Origin: an uncultured Neglectibacter sp.
GTDB taxonomy: Bacteria > Bacillota > Clostridia > Oscillospirales > Acutalibacteraceae
NCBI GenBank assembly: GCA_937958185.1
Contig: CALFFN010000036.1
Location: 8,128-72,127 of the forward strand
Direction: 5' to 3'
DNA: 64,000 nt
Under the pieces are notes generated by a model that was not told the origin of the DNA, searched no databases, and saw only the letters and a list, made by a program, of their open reading frames with translations. The position numbers and the translations under genes were made by a program. Positions 41,743-50,761 of this stretch are shown in pieces; within the stretch, counting starts at the first letter, position 1; each line of letters opens with the position of its first letter.

Positions 41743-42297
41743 ATGGTAGAACGCAGTGCAATGATGGAAGACATTCGGGAGGTCCTGTTCACCGAGCGGC
41801 AGATCGCCGTGATGGTGGAGCGCGTTGGCAAGGAAATTTCCAGGGATTACAAGGACAAAAATCTGCTGCTGGTCAGTGTGCTGAAGGGCTCTGTCGTATT
41901 TATGGCAGACCTGATGCGTTCTATCACCATTCCCGCCAAGATAGATTTTATGGCGACCTCCAGCTACGGCTCAGGCACGAAGACCTCGGGCGTGGTGAAG
42001 ATCATAAAGGACCTGGACATTCCTCTGTCCGGCTACGACATCGTTCTGGTAGAGGACATTCTCGACAGCGGCAAGACCCTGAGCTACCTGATGGAGCTGC
42101 TTCGGGACAGGAACCCGAAAAGCATTCAGATATGCACCCTGTTCGACAAGCCGGAGCGCCGGGAGGTAGAGGTGCAGGCTTCCTATGTGGGCTCTGTCAT
42201 TCCCGATGAATTTATTGTCGGCTATGGGCTGGACTATGATGAAAAATACCGCAACCTGCCGTTTGTGGGCATTTTGGAGCCCTCTGTGTACGAATAA
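41743..42297 (+). CDS. hpt: Hypoxanthine phosphoribosyltransferase
   Basis: Purine salvage enzyme making IMP (and GMP) from PRPP. The PRPP loop is IVLVEDILDSGKTLSYL; the family stretch VSVLKGSVVFMADLMR and the C-terminal VGYGLDYDEKYRNLP are present. ATG 41743 has CAGGAGGG 7 bases upstream; a TTG at 41725 lies before this site and is not used. 184 aa. The order tilS-hpt-ftsH is conserved in Firmicutes. Confidence 0.95.
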   Translation: MVERSAMMEDIREVLFTERQIAVMVERVGKEISRDYKDKNLLLVSVLKGSVVFMADLMRSITIPAKIDFMATSSYGSGTKTSGVVKIIKDLDIPLSGYDIVLVEDILDSGKTLSYLMELLRDRNPKSIQICTLFDKPERREVEVQASYVGSVIPDEFIVGYGLDYDEKYRNLPFVGILEPSVYE

Positions 42298-42349
42298 TCG
42301 GCGGGGAACCGGCAAAAGTTATTTTTATAGATTTTAGGAGGACACGTTT

Positions 42350-44377
42350 TTGGACAACAGAAAGACGCTGCGAAATCTTGTGCTGTATTTGGGTATTCCG
42401 CTGGTGGTGCTGTGCATCATCATCTTCTTGTTCCAGGGGAGAGAGCCGGAACAGCCGGCATACAAGTATTCCGACATCATCGACTATTTTGAAACAGGTG
42501 AGGTAAAGGCGTACAAGCTGAATCTCGGCACGGGCGACCTGCACATGACCCTGACCGATGAGAAGGGAACAGTCATAGATTTCGAGCTTCCCAGCATTGA
42601 TTTGTTCTATCAGAACGTATCACAGCACATTCAGCAGTATAACGAGGATCACCCCGACGCCAAGATGGAGCAGGATATTATCCGCCCCGTGGAGACCAGC
42701 TGGTTCCTGAGTCTGCTGCCCACCCTCATTTTGTTTGTGGGGCTTATCGTCATCTGGATCTTCATGATGCGCCGTTTGGGCAGCACGATGGGGGGCGGCT
42801 CCGACAGGCAGATGAATTTCGGCAAGGCGCGGGTCAAGCAGATCGGCGATGAAAAGCGGAAGACCACCTTTGCCGATGTTGCGGGAGCGGACGAGGAAAA
42901 GGAGGAGCTGCGGGAGATCGTGGAGTTCCTCAAAAACCCCTCCAAGTTCAACTCCCTGGGCGCCCGCATCCCTAAGGGCGTGCTGCTGGTAGGACCTCCC
43001 GGCACAGGCAAGACCCTGCTGGCAAGAGCTGTGGCGGGAGAAGCCGGGGTCCCCTTCTTCTCCATTTCCGGCTCCGATTTCGTAGAAATGTTCGTAGGCG
43101 TGGGCGCTTCCCGTGTCCGTGACCTATTTGAAAAAGCCAAGAAGAACCACCCCTGCATCATCTTTATCGATGAGATAGACGCCGTCGGCCGCCAGAGAGG
43201 CGCGGGCTTGGGCGGCGGTCACGATGAACGGGAACAGACCCTGAACCAGCTGCTGGTGGAAATGGACGGCTTTGGCGCAAATGAAGGCGTTATCATGATC
43301 GCCGCCACCAACCGCCCCGATATTCTCGACCCGGCGCTGATGCGTCCCGGTCGGTTCGACCGGCAGGTCACCGTGGGCTATCCCGATATCAAGGGGCGGG
43401 AAGAAATTCTGCGAGTACACGCCAAAGGAAAACCCCTGGCGCCCGATGTGGTGCTTTCCACCATTGCCAAATCCACCGCAGGGTTCACCGGCGCCGATTT
43501 GGAAAACCTGCTGAATGAAGCAGCTCTGCTGGCGGCAAGAAGGAACCACAAGGCGATCACCATGCCGGAGATCGAGGAAGCCACCATCAAGGTGGTGGTC
43601 GGCACGGAGAAAAAGAGCCGCGTCATGAGCGAGAAGGAGAAAAAACTCACCGCCTATCATGAGGCAGGTCACGCTATCGCCACCTACTATTGCGGCACCC
43701 AGGACCCCGTGCACCAGATATCCATTATTCCCAGAGGAATGGCGGGCGGCTATACCATGCACCTGCCCACTGAGGACCGCTCTTACCAGAGCCGGAACGA
43801 AATGAAGGAGGAGCTGGTGGTACTGCTGGGCGGTCGCGTGGCGGAAGCGCTGGTGCTGGACGATATCTCCACCGGGGCGTCCAACGACATCGAACGGGCG
43901 ACAAAGATCGCCCGCGCCATGGTGACCAAGTACGGCATGAGCGAAAAGCTGGGACCCATCACCTACGGCACGGACGACAGCAACCCCTTCCTGGGCAAGG
44001 AAATGGGGCATATCAGCAATTATTCCGAGCAGACCGCATCTGAGATCGACGCCGAAATACAGGCTATCATTTCCGCCGCCTATCACCAGACGGAGGAGAT
44101 TTTGAAGGAGCATATCGACGAGCTCCACCGGCTGGCGGGCGTGCTGTACGAAAAGGAAAAGCTGGACGGCAGCGAGTTCCAGCAGGTCATGGACGGTATG
44201 CTGCTGCCCGGCGGCACGGCACAGGGGCAGCTGCCCGGCAATGCCGGAGAGGTTGCCCGGCCTGAGCAGCAAAGCGAAACAACGAGCGAAGCGTTGGAAG
44301 CTGCGGAGGACGCTTTACAGGAAGCGGAAGCCGTTTTCACGCCGGAGGAAAATGTGCCCACGGAAAAAGACGAATAG
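42350..44377 (+). CDS. ftsH: ATP-dependent membrane zinc protease FtsH
   Basis: Membrane-bound AAA+ protease. Membrane helices at about residues 9-27 and 120-141 flank a small external domain. AAA motifs: Walker A GPPGTGKTLLARA, Walker B CIIFIDEIDAVGRQRG and the second region of homology ATNRPDILDPALMRPGRFDR. The zinc site is TAYHEAGHAIA. The tail after about residue 620 is Glu/Gln-rich and disordered. Translation starts with TTG 42350, with TAGGAGGA 7 bases upstream. 675 aa. Confidence 0.96.
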   Translation: MDNRKTLRNLVLYLGIPLVVLCIIIFLFQGREPEQPAYKYSDIIDYFETGEVKAYKLNLGTGDLHMTLTDEKGTVIDFELPSIDLFYQNVSQHIQQYNEDHPDAKMEQDIIRPVETSWFLSLLPTLILFVGLIVIWIFMMRRLGSTMGGGSDRQMNFGKARVKQIGDEKRKTTFADVAGADEEKEELREIVEFLKNPSKFNSLGARIPKGVLLVGPPGTGKTLLARAVAGEAGVPFFSISGSDFVEMFVGVGASRVRDLFEKAKKNHPCIIFIDEIDAVGRQRGAGLGGGHDEREQTLNQLLVEMDGFGANEGVIMIAATNRPDILDPALMRPGRFDRQVTVGYPDIKGREEILRVHAKGKPLAPDVVLSTIAKSTAGFTGADLENLLNEAALLAARRNHKAITMPEIEEATIKVVVGTEKKSRVMSEKEKKLTAYHEAGHAIATYYCGTQDPVHQISIIPRGMAGGYTMHLPTEDRSYQSRNEMKEELVVLLGGRVAEALVLDDISTGASNDIERATKIARAMVTKYGMSEKLGPITYGTDDSNPFLGKEMGHISNYSEQTASEIDAEIQAIISAAYHQTEEILKEHIDELHRLAGVLYEKEKLDGSEFQQVMDGMLLPGGTAQGQLPGNAGEVARPEQQSETTSEALEAAEDALQEAEAVFTPEENVPTEKDE

Positions 44378-44418
44378 AGGAAACACCCCCAGCGGCGCTT
44401 GTTTTGAGCTGCTGAGGA

Positions 44419-44445
44419 GAAGGGGTCGTAGTTTACGACCCCTTC
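44419..44445 (+). terminator. Intrinsic terminator after ftsH
   Basis: GAAGGGGTCGTA, loop GTT, TACGACCCCTTC followed by TTACTG: a perfect 12-bp stem 42 bases past the ftsH stop. The T-run is short. Confidence 0.8.
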
Positions 44446-44472
44446 TTACTGCAAGAGGGCGGAATTTTTCTA

Positions 44473-44540
44473 TAAAGTAATTTTGCTTTACAGAATGCGG
44501 TAATGCGGTTGCTTTTATGGTAAGTATTTTAACTTTACAG
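44473..44540 (+). promoter_or_regulatory. Two similar AT-rich boxes upstream of the topoisomerase pair
   Basis: TAAAGTAATTTTGCTTTACAG (44473-44493, listed in part as AAGTAATTTTGCTTTACAG) and GTAAGTATTTTAACTTTACAG (44520-44540, core AAGTATTTTAACTTTACAG) are imperfect direct repeats 47 bases apart, each partly self-complementary (AAAGTA/CTTTA). They lie in the 180-base gap before the topoisomerase B gene and may be operator sites or promoter parts. Confidence 0.4.
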
Positions 44541-44557
44541 CAAGGAAGAGGAGAGGT

Positions 44558-46540
44558 ATGGCGAAAAAACAGGAATATGGCAACGACAGTATTCAAAGCT
44601 TAAAGGGCGCGGACCGTGTGCGGCTGCGTCCGGCAGTCATTTTCGGTTCGGACGGTATCGACGGCTGTCAGCATTCTATTTTTGAGATATTGTCCAACTC
44701 CATCGACGAAGCGCGGCAGGGCTTTGGCAGAGAGATCACCATTACCCGGTTCCTGGACCACTCCGTTCAGGTGGAGGACCACGGCAGAGGGATCCCCGTG
44801 GACTACAACACCAAGGAGGAGCGCTACAACTGGGAGCTGGTATTCTGCGAAATGTACGCCGGCGGCAAATACAACAATGATTCCGGGGAGAACTACGAAT
44901 ACTCCCTGGGCTTGAACGGCTTGGGTCTCTGCGCCACCCAGTACGCTTCCGAATATATGGACGTGGATATCCGCCGGGACGGCTTCCGTTACACCCTGCA
45001 TTTTGAGCACGGTGAAAACGTGGGCGGGCTGCAAAAGGACCCCTATGCCAGAAAGGACACCGGGTCTGTCATCAAGTGGAAGCCCGATTTACAGGTTTTC
45101 ACCGATATCGACGTCAGTACGGACTATTATCTGGACATTTTGAAGCGCCAGGCGGTGGTCAACGCGGGGATCCATTTCCATTTCCGCAATGAGACTACTC
45201 CCGGCAAATTTGAAACTACAGATTTCTGTTATGAAAACGGCATTCTTGACCATGCCCGGGAGCTGGCGGGAGAAGAATTTTTGACCCCTGTGCAGTTTTG
45301 GCAGAGCGAGAAAAAAGTGCGGGACAGAGACGATATGCCCCTTTACAACACGAAAATCAACGTGGCGGCGGCGTTTTCCAATAAGACCAGCGTGGCGGAG
45401 TATTACCACAATTCCAGCTGGCTGGAGCATGGCGGCGCCCCGGATAAAGCGGTGCGCAGCGCCTTTGTCAGCCAGATCGACGCTTATCTGAAGCAGAACA
45501 ACAAGTACACGAAAAATGAGAGTAAGATCACCTTTCAGGACGTGGAGGACTGCCTGATCATCGTGATATCTTCTTTTTCTACTCAGACCTCCTATGAGAA
45601 CCAGACCAAGAAAGCAATCACCAACAAGGGCATTCAGGAAGCCATGACGGAAATGCTGCGGCACAACCTGGAAATTTATTTTCTGGAAAATCCGCTGGAC
45701 GCTGAAAAAATCGGCAATCAGGTGCTGGTGAACAAGCGCAGCCGGGAGGACGCGGAAAAGACAAGATTGAATCTGAAAACCAAGCTTACCGGCAAAATGG
45801 ACATCACCGGGCGCGTGGCAAAGTTTGTGGACTGCCGCAGCCGGGACGTCAACGAACGGGAGCTGTTCATCGTGGAGGGCGATTCCGCTCTGGGCGCGGT
45901 GAAGCAGGCGCGGGATTCCAATTTCCAGGCGGTCATGCCCATTCGAGGGAAAATCCTGAATTGCCTGAAAGCCGACTATGACAGGATATTCAAAAGCGAG
46001 ATCATCACCGACCTCATCAAGGTGCTGGGCTGCGGCGTGCAGGTGAAAACAAAAGCAAATAAGAACCTGAACGCTTTCGATATGGACAACCTGCGGTGGA
46101 GCAAAATCATTTTCTGCACCGATGCCGATGTGGACGGCTTCCAGATCAGGGTGCTGCTGCTGACCATGGTGTACCGCCTTGCCCCGGCGCTGATCGAAGC
46201 CGGAAAGGTATTCATTGTGGAATCCCCCTTGTATGAGATCACCACCAAGGACGAGACGTATTTTGCCTATGACGAGACGGAAAAGGCGGAGTTCCTGAAA
46301 AAGCTGGAGGGGCAGAAATACACCATTCAGCGCAGTAAGGGGCTGGGCGAAAACGAGCCGGACATGATGAACCTGACCACCATGAACCCTGCCACCCGGC
46401 GGCTCATCAAGGTGCTGCCCGGCGATGCGGAATATGCTGCCGAGATGTTCGACATCATGCAGGGTGACAATATCCAGGGACGGAAAGACTATATCGCCGA
46501 GCACGGCGCGGAATATACCGACGAGCTGGACGTGAGTTGA
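44558..46540 (+). CDS. Divergent type II topoisomerase subunit B (ParE/GyrB-like)
   Basis: ATPase/Toprim subunit of a type IIA topoisomerase. The ATPase domain has EILSNSIDEARQGFGRE (catalytic Glu and Asn) and VEDHGRGIPVDY; the ATP-lid region reads YSLGLNGLGLCATQYAS where GyrB/ParE have SGGLHGVG. The Toprim motifs are FIVEGDSALGAVKQARD, where the canonical form is EGDSAGGSAKQGR, and CTDADVDGFQIR. These departures place it outside classical GyrB and ParE. 660 aa. The A subunit is at 47057. The stop codon lies one base before a heptamer array. Confidence 0.88.
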   Translation: MAKKQEYGNDSIQSLKGADRVRLRPAVIFGSDGIDGCQHSIFEILSNSIDEARQGFGREITITRFLDHSVQVEDHGRGIPVDYNTKEERYNWELVFCEMYAGGKYNNDSGENYEYSLGLNGLGLCATQYASEYMDVDIRRDGFRYTLHFEHGENVGGLQKDPYARKDTGSVIKWKPDLQVFTDIDVSTDYYLDILKRQAVVNAGIHFHFRNETTPGKFETTDFCYENGILDHARELAGEEFLTPVQFWQSEKKVRDRDDMPLYNTKINVAAAFSNKTSVAEYYHNSSWLEHGGAPDKAVRSAFVSQIDAYLKQNNKYTKNESKITFQDVEDCLIIVISSFSTQTSYENQTKKAITNKGIQEAMTEMLRHNLEIYFLENPLDAEKIGNQVLVNKRSREDAEKTRLNLKTKLTGKMDITGRVAKFVDCRSRDVNERELFIVEGDSALGAVKQARDSNFQAVMPIRGKILNCLKADYDRIFKSEIITDLIKVLGCGVQVKTKANKNLNAFDMDNLRWSKIIFCTDADVDGFQIRVLLLTMVYRLAPALIEAGKVFIVESPLYEITTKDETYFAYDETEKAEFLKKLEGQKYTIQRSKGLGENEPDMMNLTTMNPATRRLIKVLPGDAEYAAEMFDIMQGDNIQGRKDYIAEHGAEYTDELDVS

Positions 46541-46541
46541 G

Positions 46542-46572
46542 TAGTTGTTAGCTGTGAGTAGTTAGTTGTTAG
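46542..46572 (+). repeat. Heptamer array B3 (TAGTTGT family)
   Basis: Units TAGTTGT, TAGCTGT, GAGTAGT, TAGTTGT, TAG, starting one base after the stop codon of the topoisomerase B gene. No inverted partner is seen before the next gene. Confidence 0.8.
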
Positions 46573-46608
46573 AAAAGGGAAAGGGCGCTATTTTCAGAAA
46601 GGATAAAA

Positions 46609-47019
46609 ATGATTCTGTATCGCGAGCAAAAAATCTCTGCGGCGGATTTTAACGCTTTGACGGAAGCTGTGGGCTGGGGAACACGGGACAGGGCTGTTGT
46701 AGAGACAGCTCTCAGCAATACCTTTTATTCGGTTTGCGCCGTAGAGGACGGCAGGCTGGTGGGGTATGCAAGGCTTATCGGCGACAAAACGATTTTCCTC
46801 TATGTGCAGGACGTAATGGTCCGCCCTGAGTATCAGGGAATGGGAATCGGCACGAAGCTCATGGAGAAAATTACGGAAAAGATTTCGGAATGTAAGGCTG
46901 CCAGCCCGGACCTGAGAGCTTATCTGGGCGCTTCCAAAGGGCGGGAAAGCTTTTACCGGCGTTTTGGCTTTTTGACCCGCGGCGAAGCGGATTTGGGGGA
47001 AGGCATGGTGCTGCTGTAA
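46609..47019 (+). CDS. GNAT family N-acetyltransferase
   Basis: A 136-aa GNAT protein. The acetyl-CoA-binding motif A is VQDVMVRPEYQGMGIGTKLMEKI (Q-x-x-G-I-G), with a C-terminal ESFYRRFGF motif B. Substrate unknown. It lies between the two topoisomerase subunit genes on the same strand, separating a pair usually adjacent. GAAAGGAT precedes the ATG. Confidence 0.88.
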   Translation: MILYREQKISAADFNALTEAVGWGTRDRAVVETALSNTFYSVCAVEDGRLVGYARLIGDKTIFLYVQDVMVRPEYQGMGIGTKLMEKITEKISECKAASPDLRAYLGASKGRESFYRRFGFLTRGEADLGEGMVLL

Positions 47020-47056
47020 GCGCGCCGCAGAAGAGAAAAGAGGAGGTATTCAGGCT

Positions 47057-49285
47057 GTGCCAAAGAAAGAAAAGAAAAGCAGCGACAGGCTGCCGAAAAT
47101 GAAAGGTTATATTGCCGGGGCGGGAGAAATTGTGGAGCAGGACGTGGGAGATACCGTCCGTAAAAATTTCATGCCCTATGCCATGAGCGTGATCCTGAGC
47201 CGGGCGATCCCGGAAATCGACGGCTTTAAGCCGTCCCATAGAAAGCTGCTGTACACCATGTACAAGATGGGGCTTTTGACCTCCGCCCGGACGAAAAGCG
47301 CCAACATCGTGGGACAGACCATGAAGCTGAACCCTCACGGAGATTCCGCCATTTATGACACCATGGTGCGGCTTTCCCGGGGCTATGAAGCCCTTTTGCA
47401 CCCCTTTGTGGATTCTAAGGGCAACTTCGGCAAGGCGTTCTCCCGGGATATGGCATGGGCGGCGTCCCGTTATACGGAAGCAAAGCTGGACAGTATCTGC
47501 AAGGAACTGTTCCAGGATATCGACAAGGATACGGTGGATTTTGTAGACAACTACGACAACACCATGAAGGAGCCGTCCCTGCTGCCCGCCACTTTCCCCA
47601 CCATTTTGGTCAATGCCAACACGGGCATTGCCGTGGGCATGGCAAGCAATATCTGCCCCTTTAACCTTGCCGAGGTGTGCGCTACCACCATCGCCCTGAT
47701 GCGGGACCCGGAAGCCGACCTGTTCCAGACCCTGCAGGCGCCGGATTTCCCCGGCGGTGGTCAGCTGATTTTCGACCGGGAGCAGATGGAAAAAATCTAC
47801 GACACCGGCAGGGGCAGCTTCCGGGTGCGCAGCCGGTATACCTATGATAAGTCCGCCGGCTGTATCGACATCACCCAGATCCCGCCCTCCACCACAGTGG
47901 AGGTCATCGTGGAAAAGGTGGTGGAGCTGGTCAAGCAGAACAAATTAAAGGAAATTTCCGATATCCGGGACGAAACCGATTTGAACGGCTTAAAGATCAC
48001 CATTGACCTGAAGCGGGGCGTGGACCCGGATAAGCTGATGCAGAAGCTCTTTAAGCTCACCACGCTGGAGGACAGCTTTGCCTGTAACTTCAACGTATTG
48101 ATCGCCGGCGTGCCCCGGGTGCTGGGCGTCCGGGAGCTTTTGGAGGAGTGGACGGCGTTCCGGGTGGAATGCGTCCGCCGCCGGACGTATTACGACCTGC
48201 AAAAGAAAAAAGAAAAGCTCCACCTGCTGTTGGGCTTGCAGGCGATTTTGCTGGATATTGACAAGGCGATCCGCATTGTCCGGGAAACGGAAGAGGAAAA
48301 CGAAGTGGTGCCGAACCTGATGATCGGCTTTGGCATTGACGAGGTTCAGGCGGAGTACGTGGCGGAAATACGGCTGCGCCACCTGAACCGGGAATACATT
48401 CTCAAGCGCACGGAGGAAACCGACGATTTGAAGAAAGAGATCGCCGAACTGGAGGGGATTTTAAGCTCCAGGGCAAAGGTGAAATCTATCATCATTCGTG
48501 AGCTGGAGGAAGTGGCAAAGCGCTACGGCAAGCCCCGGCGCACCATGATCCTCTATGCCGACGAGGTAGAGGAGATCGAGGTGACGGAGGAGGTGCCGGA
48601 TTACCCGGTGAACCTGTTTTTTACCGGGGAAGGGTACTTCAAAAAGATCACGCCCCTGTCCCTGCGCATGAGCGGGGAACAGAAGCTGAAGGAGGGCGAC
48701 ACGATCACCCAGCAGCTGGAGGGCACGAACAATATGGAGCTGCTGTTCTTCTCCGACCGCTCGCAGGTCTACAAGATGAAAGCCTCCGATTTTTCAGACA
48801 CCAAGGCAAGCGTGCTGGGAGAATATATCCCCGCCCGCGCCCAGATGGACGAGGGCGAGCGCGCCGTGTACATGGCGGCAACCACGGAATACGATGGCTT
48901 TATGCTGTTCTTCTTCGCTAACGGCAAGGTCGCCAAGGTGGAAATGAGCGCCTATCAAACAAAGACCAACCGAAAGAAGCTGATCAGCGCCTACAGCGAT
49001 AAGTCCCCCCTGACGGCGGCGCTGTACGTAAAGGAGGACTGCGAGGTTTTGCTTACCGCCTCCAACGGCAGAATGCTGCTGTTCCACACCGGGCTGATCC
49101 TGCCCAAAACCACCAAAAATACTCAGGGCGTTCAGGCGATGAATGTAAAAAAGGGTCAGCGGCTTGTCTCCGCCGTGGCATATGAGGAGGGAATGCTGAA
49201 AAACCCCGCCCGCTATCAAAAGAAGATTCCTGCCGCCGGGGCAATGCCCGACGATACGGAAGCGGGAGAACAGATGAAGCTGTAA
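47057..49285 (+). CDS. Divergent type II topoisomerase subunit A (ParC/GyrA-like)
   Basis: DNA breakage-reunion subunit. It contains the quinolone-region stretch LNPHGDSAIYDTMVRLSR and the catalytic Tyr in AASRYTEAKLD, and the GIAVGMASNICPFNL motif. A coiled-coil tower and gate lie around residues 360-480. The C-terminal part (about 500-740) is a short beta-pinwheel-like region, as in ParC, and lacks an obvious GyrA box. The start is GTG 47057 with AGGAGG upstream. 742 aa. Partner of the B subunit at 44558. Confidence 0.9.
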   Translation: MPKKEKKSSDRLPKMKGYIAGAGEIVEQDVGDTVRKNFMPYAMSVILSRAIPEIDGFKPSHRKLLYTMYKMGLLTSARTKSANIVGQTMKLNPHGDSAIYDTMVRLSRGYEALLHPFVDSKGNFGKAFSRDMAWAASRYTEAKLDSICKELFQDIDKDTVDFVDNYDNTMKEPSLLPATFPTILVNANTGIAVGMASNICPFNLAEVCATTIALMRDPEADLFQTLQAPDFPGGGQLIFDREQMEKIYDTGRGSFRVRSRYTYDKSAGCIDITQIPPSTTVEVIVEKVVELVKQNKLKEISDIRDETDLNGLKITIDLKRGVDPDKLMQKLFKLTTLEDSFACNFNVLIAGVPRVLGVRELLEEWTAFRVECVRRRTYYDLQKKKEKLHLLLGLQAILLDIDKAIRIVRETEEENEVVPNLMIGFGIDEVQAEYVAEIRLRHLNREYILKRTEETDDLKKEIAELEGILSSRAKVKSIIIRELEEVAKRYGKPRRTMILYADEVEEIEVTEEVPDYPVNLFFTGEGYFKKITPLSLRMSGEQKLKEGDTITQQLEGTNNMELLFFSDRSQVYKMKASDFSDTKASVLGEYIPARAQMDEGERAVYMAATTEYDGFMLFFFANGKVAKVEMSAYQTKTNRKKLISAYSDKSPLTAALYVKEDCEVLLTASNGRMLLFHTGLILPKTTKNTQGVQAMNVKKGQRLVSAVAYEEGMLKNPARYQKKIPAAGAMPDDTEAGEQMKL

Positions 49286-49319
49286 GAAATTATTTCACAC
49301 ATAGAAAGGAAGCTTTTCC

Positions 49320-50561
49320 ATGAATTACAAAGAGAGAAGACAGCAGGTACTGGAACAGATGGAGCAGCGCTCCGCGTTGATTCTGTTCTCCGGCACGGAG
49401 ATGCATGTCAGCGCCGACGAATACGCCCATTTTGAAGCAAACCGGAATTTTTTCTACCTGACCGGGCTGCGGAGAGAGCGCATGGCTCTGGTGATGGTGA
49501 AGAACGGCGTTTCTCCCAAAACCATGCTGTTCATTGAGGAATCCGACCCCACCGCCGTGCGCTGGACAGGCAAGCGCGTCAGCGTGGAGGAAGCAAAGGA
49601 AATTTCCGGCGTGGAGGAGGTCCATTTCTGGCAGGAGCTGACAAGCTGGACAAACCGCTTGATGTCCGGCGGCCTGCAGACCCTGTATTTCGACTGCAAC
49701 CGCTATCAGTGGGACGACCTGCCGGATTACAACGCCGCTAAAGCGAAGGAATTCGGGGACAAGTACCCGGGGGTGCAGATTCGTGATATTTTCCCCACCG
49801 TTGCCGCCATGCGCATGAAAAAGGACGGAGACGAGGTTTCCATGATCCGGGAAGCGATCGACGTTACCGACAAGGCGCTGCAAAATGTGATGAGCCATCT
49901 GAAGCCCGGCATGAAGGAATATCAGGTGCAGGCGGACTTTGAATACATGGTCAACTATTTGGGCGCGGACGGCATGGCGTTCCCCACTATCGCCGGAAGC
50001 GGCGCGAACGGCACCATGCTCCACTATGGCACCAACCGGGACACCTGCGCGGACGGCACGCTGGTGCTGCTGGATTTGGGGGCAAAGGTGAAGGGCTACT
50101 GCGCCGATATCACCCGCACTTACCCGGTGAACGGGAAATACTCTCCCCGGCAGCGCCAGGTGTACGACATCGTGCTGAAAGCGAACCGCGCGGTGGCGCA
50201 GGCGGCAAAGGCGGGTGTTACGCTGGGCGAGCTGCAAAAGCTGTGCAGCGACGTACTGGCGCAGGGCTGTATGGAGCTGGGGCTGATCGAAAAGCCCGAG
50301 GAAGTCAGAAAGTATTATATGCACGGCGTGTCCCACCATCTTGGTATCGACGTCCACGATGTGAACGACGGGCAGAACGGACCCCTGCCCGCAGGGGCTG
50401 TCATCACCGACGAACCCGGACTTTACATTGACGAGTGGGAGATCGGTATCCGCATTGAAGACGACCTGCTTATCACGGAGAACGGCTGCCAGGTGCTGTC
50501 GGAAGCCATTATCCGCGATCCTGACGAGATCGAAGCCTTTATGGCAGGGAGCAGCCGGTAA
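49320..50561 (+). CDS. Xaa-Pro aminopeptidase (M24B, aminopeptidase P type)
   Basis: Removes the N-terminal residue before a proline. The N-terminal domain (about 1-170) has the ANRNFFYLTGL stretch of aminopeptidase P. The metal-binding pita-bread domain shows LLDLGAKVKGYCADITRTYP (two Asp), MHGVSHHLGIDVHD (His), ITDEPGLYI (Glu) and IGIRIEDDLLIT (Glu). 413 aa. GAAAGGAAGC precedes the ATG. Confidence 0.93.
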   Translation: MNYKERRQQVLEQMEQRSALILFSGTEMHVSADEYAHFEANRNFFYLTGLRRERMALVMVKNGVSPKTMLFIEESDPTAVRWTGKRVSVEEAKEISGVEEVHFWQELTSWTNRLMSGGLQTLYFDCNRYQWDDLPDYNAAKAKEFGDKYPGVQIRDIFPTVAAMRMKKDGDEVSMIREAIDVTDKALQNVMSHLKPGMKEYQVQADFEYMVNYLGADGMAFPTIAGSGANGTMLHYGTNRDTCADGTLVLLDLGAKVKGYCADITRTYPVNGKYSPRQRQVYDIVLKANRAVAQAAKAGVTLGELQKLCSDVLAQGCMELGLIEKPEEVRKYYMHGVSHHLGIDVHDVNDGQNGPLPAGAVITDEPGLYIDEWEIGIRIEDDLLITENGCQVLSEAIIRDPDEIEAFMAGSSR

Positions 50562-50690
50562 GCGTTGGGTACCTGCCCGCTGCTTGCTATTAAAAATTGC
50601 GGAGCGTACCCCCGCTTTTTCCGGCAGGGCGGACCCGCAGGATATTTGGAAATGCAGCAAAAAATCGACCTTGCAAAATCCGCTTTGGGC

Positions 50691-50720
50691 TTGTCAGCTC
50701 AGGGCGGATTCTGTTATACT
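50691..50720 (+). promoter_or_regulatory. Promoter of the GH43-GH27 operon
   Basis: TTGTCA, 18-base spacer, TATACT, 41 bases before the GH43 start. The 200-base gap after the peptidase gene has no other recognised feature. Confidence 0.7.
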
Positions 50721-50761
50721 GGGAACAGTTGGAAACAGTAACATAGAAAGGAAGCGCAGCT

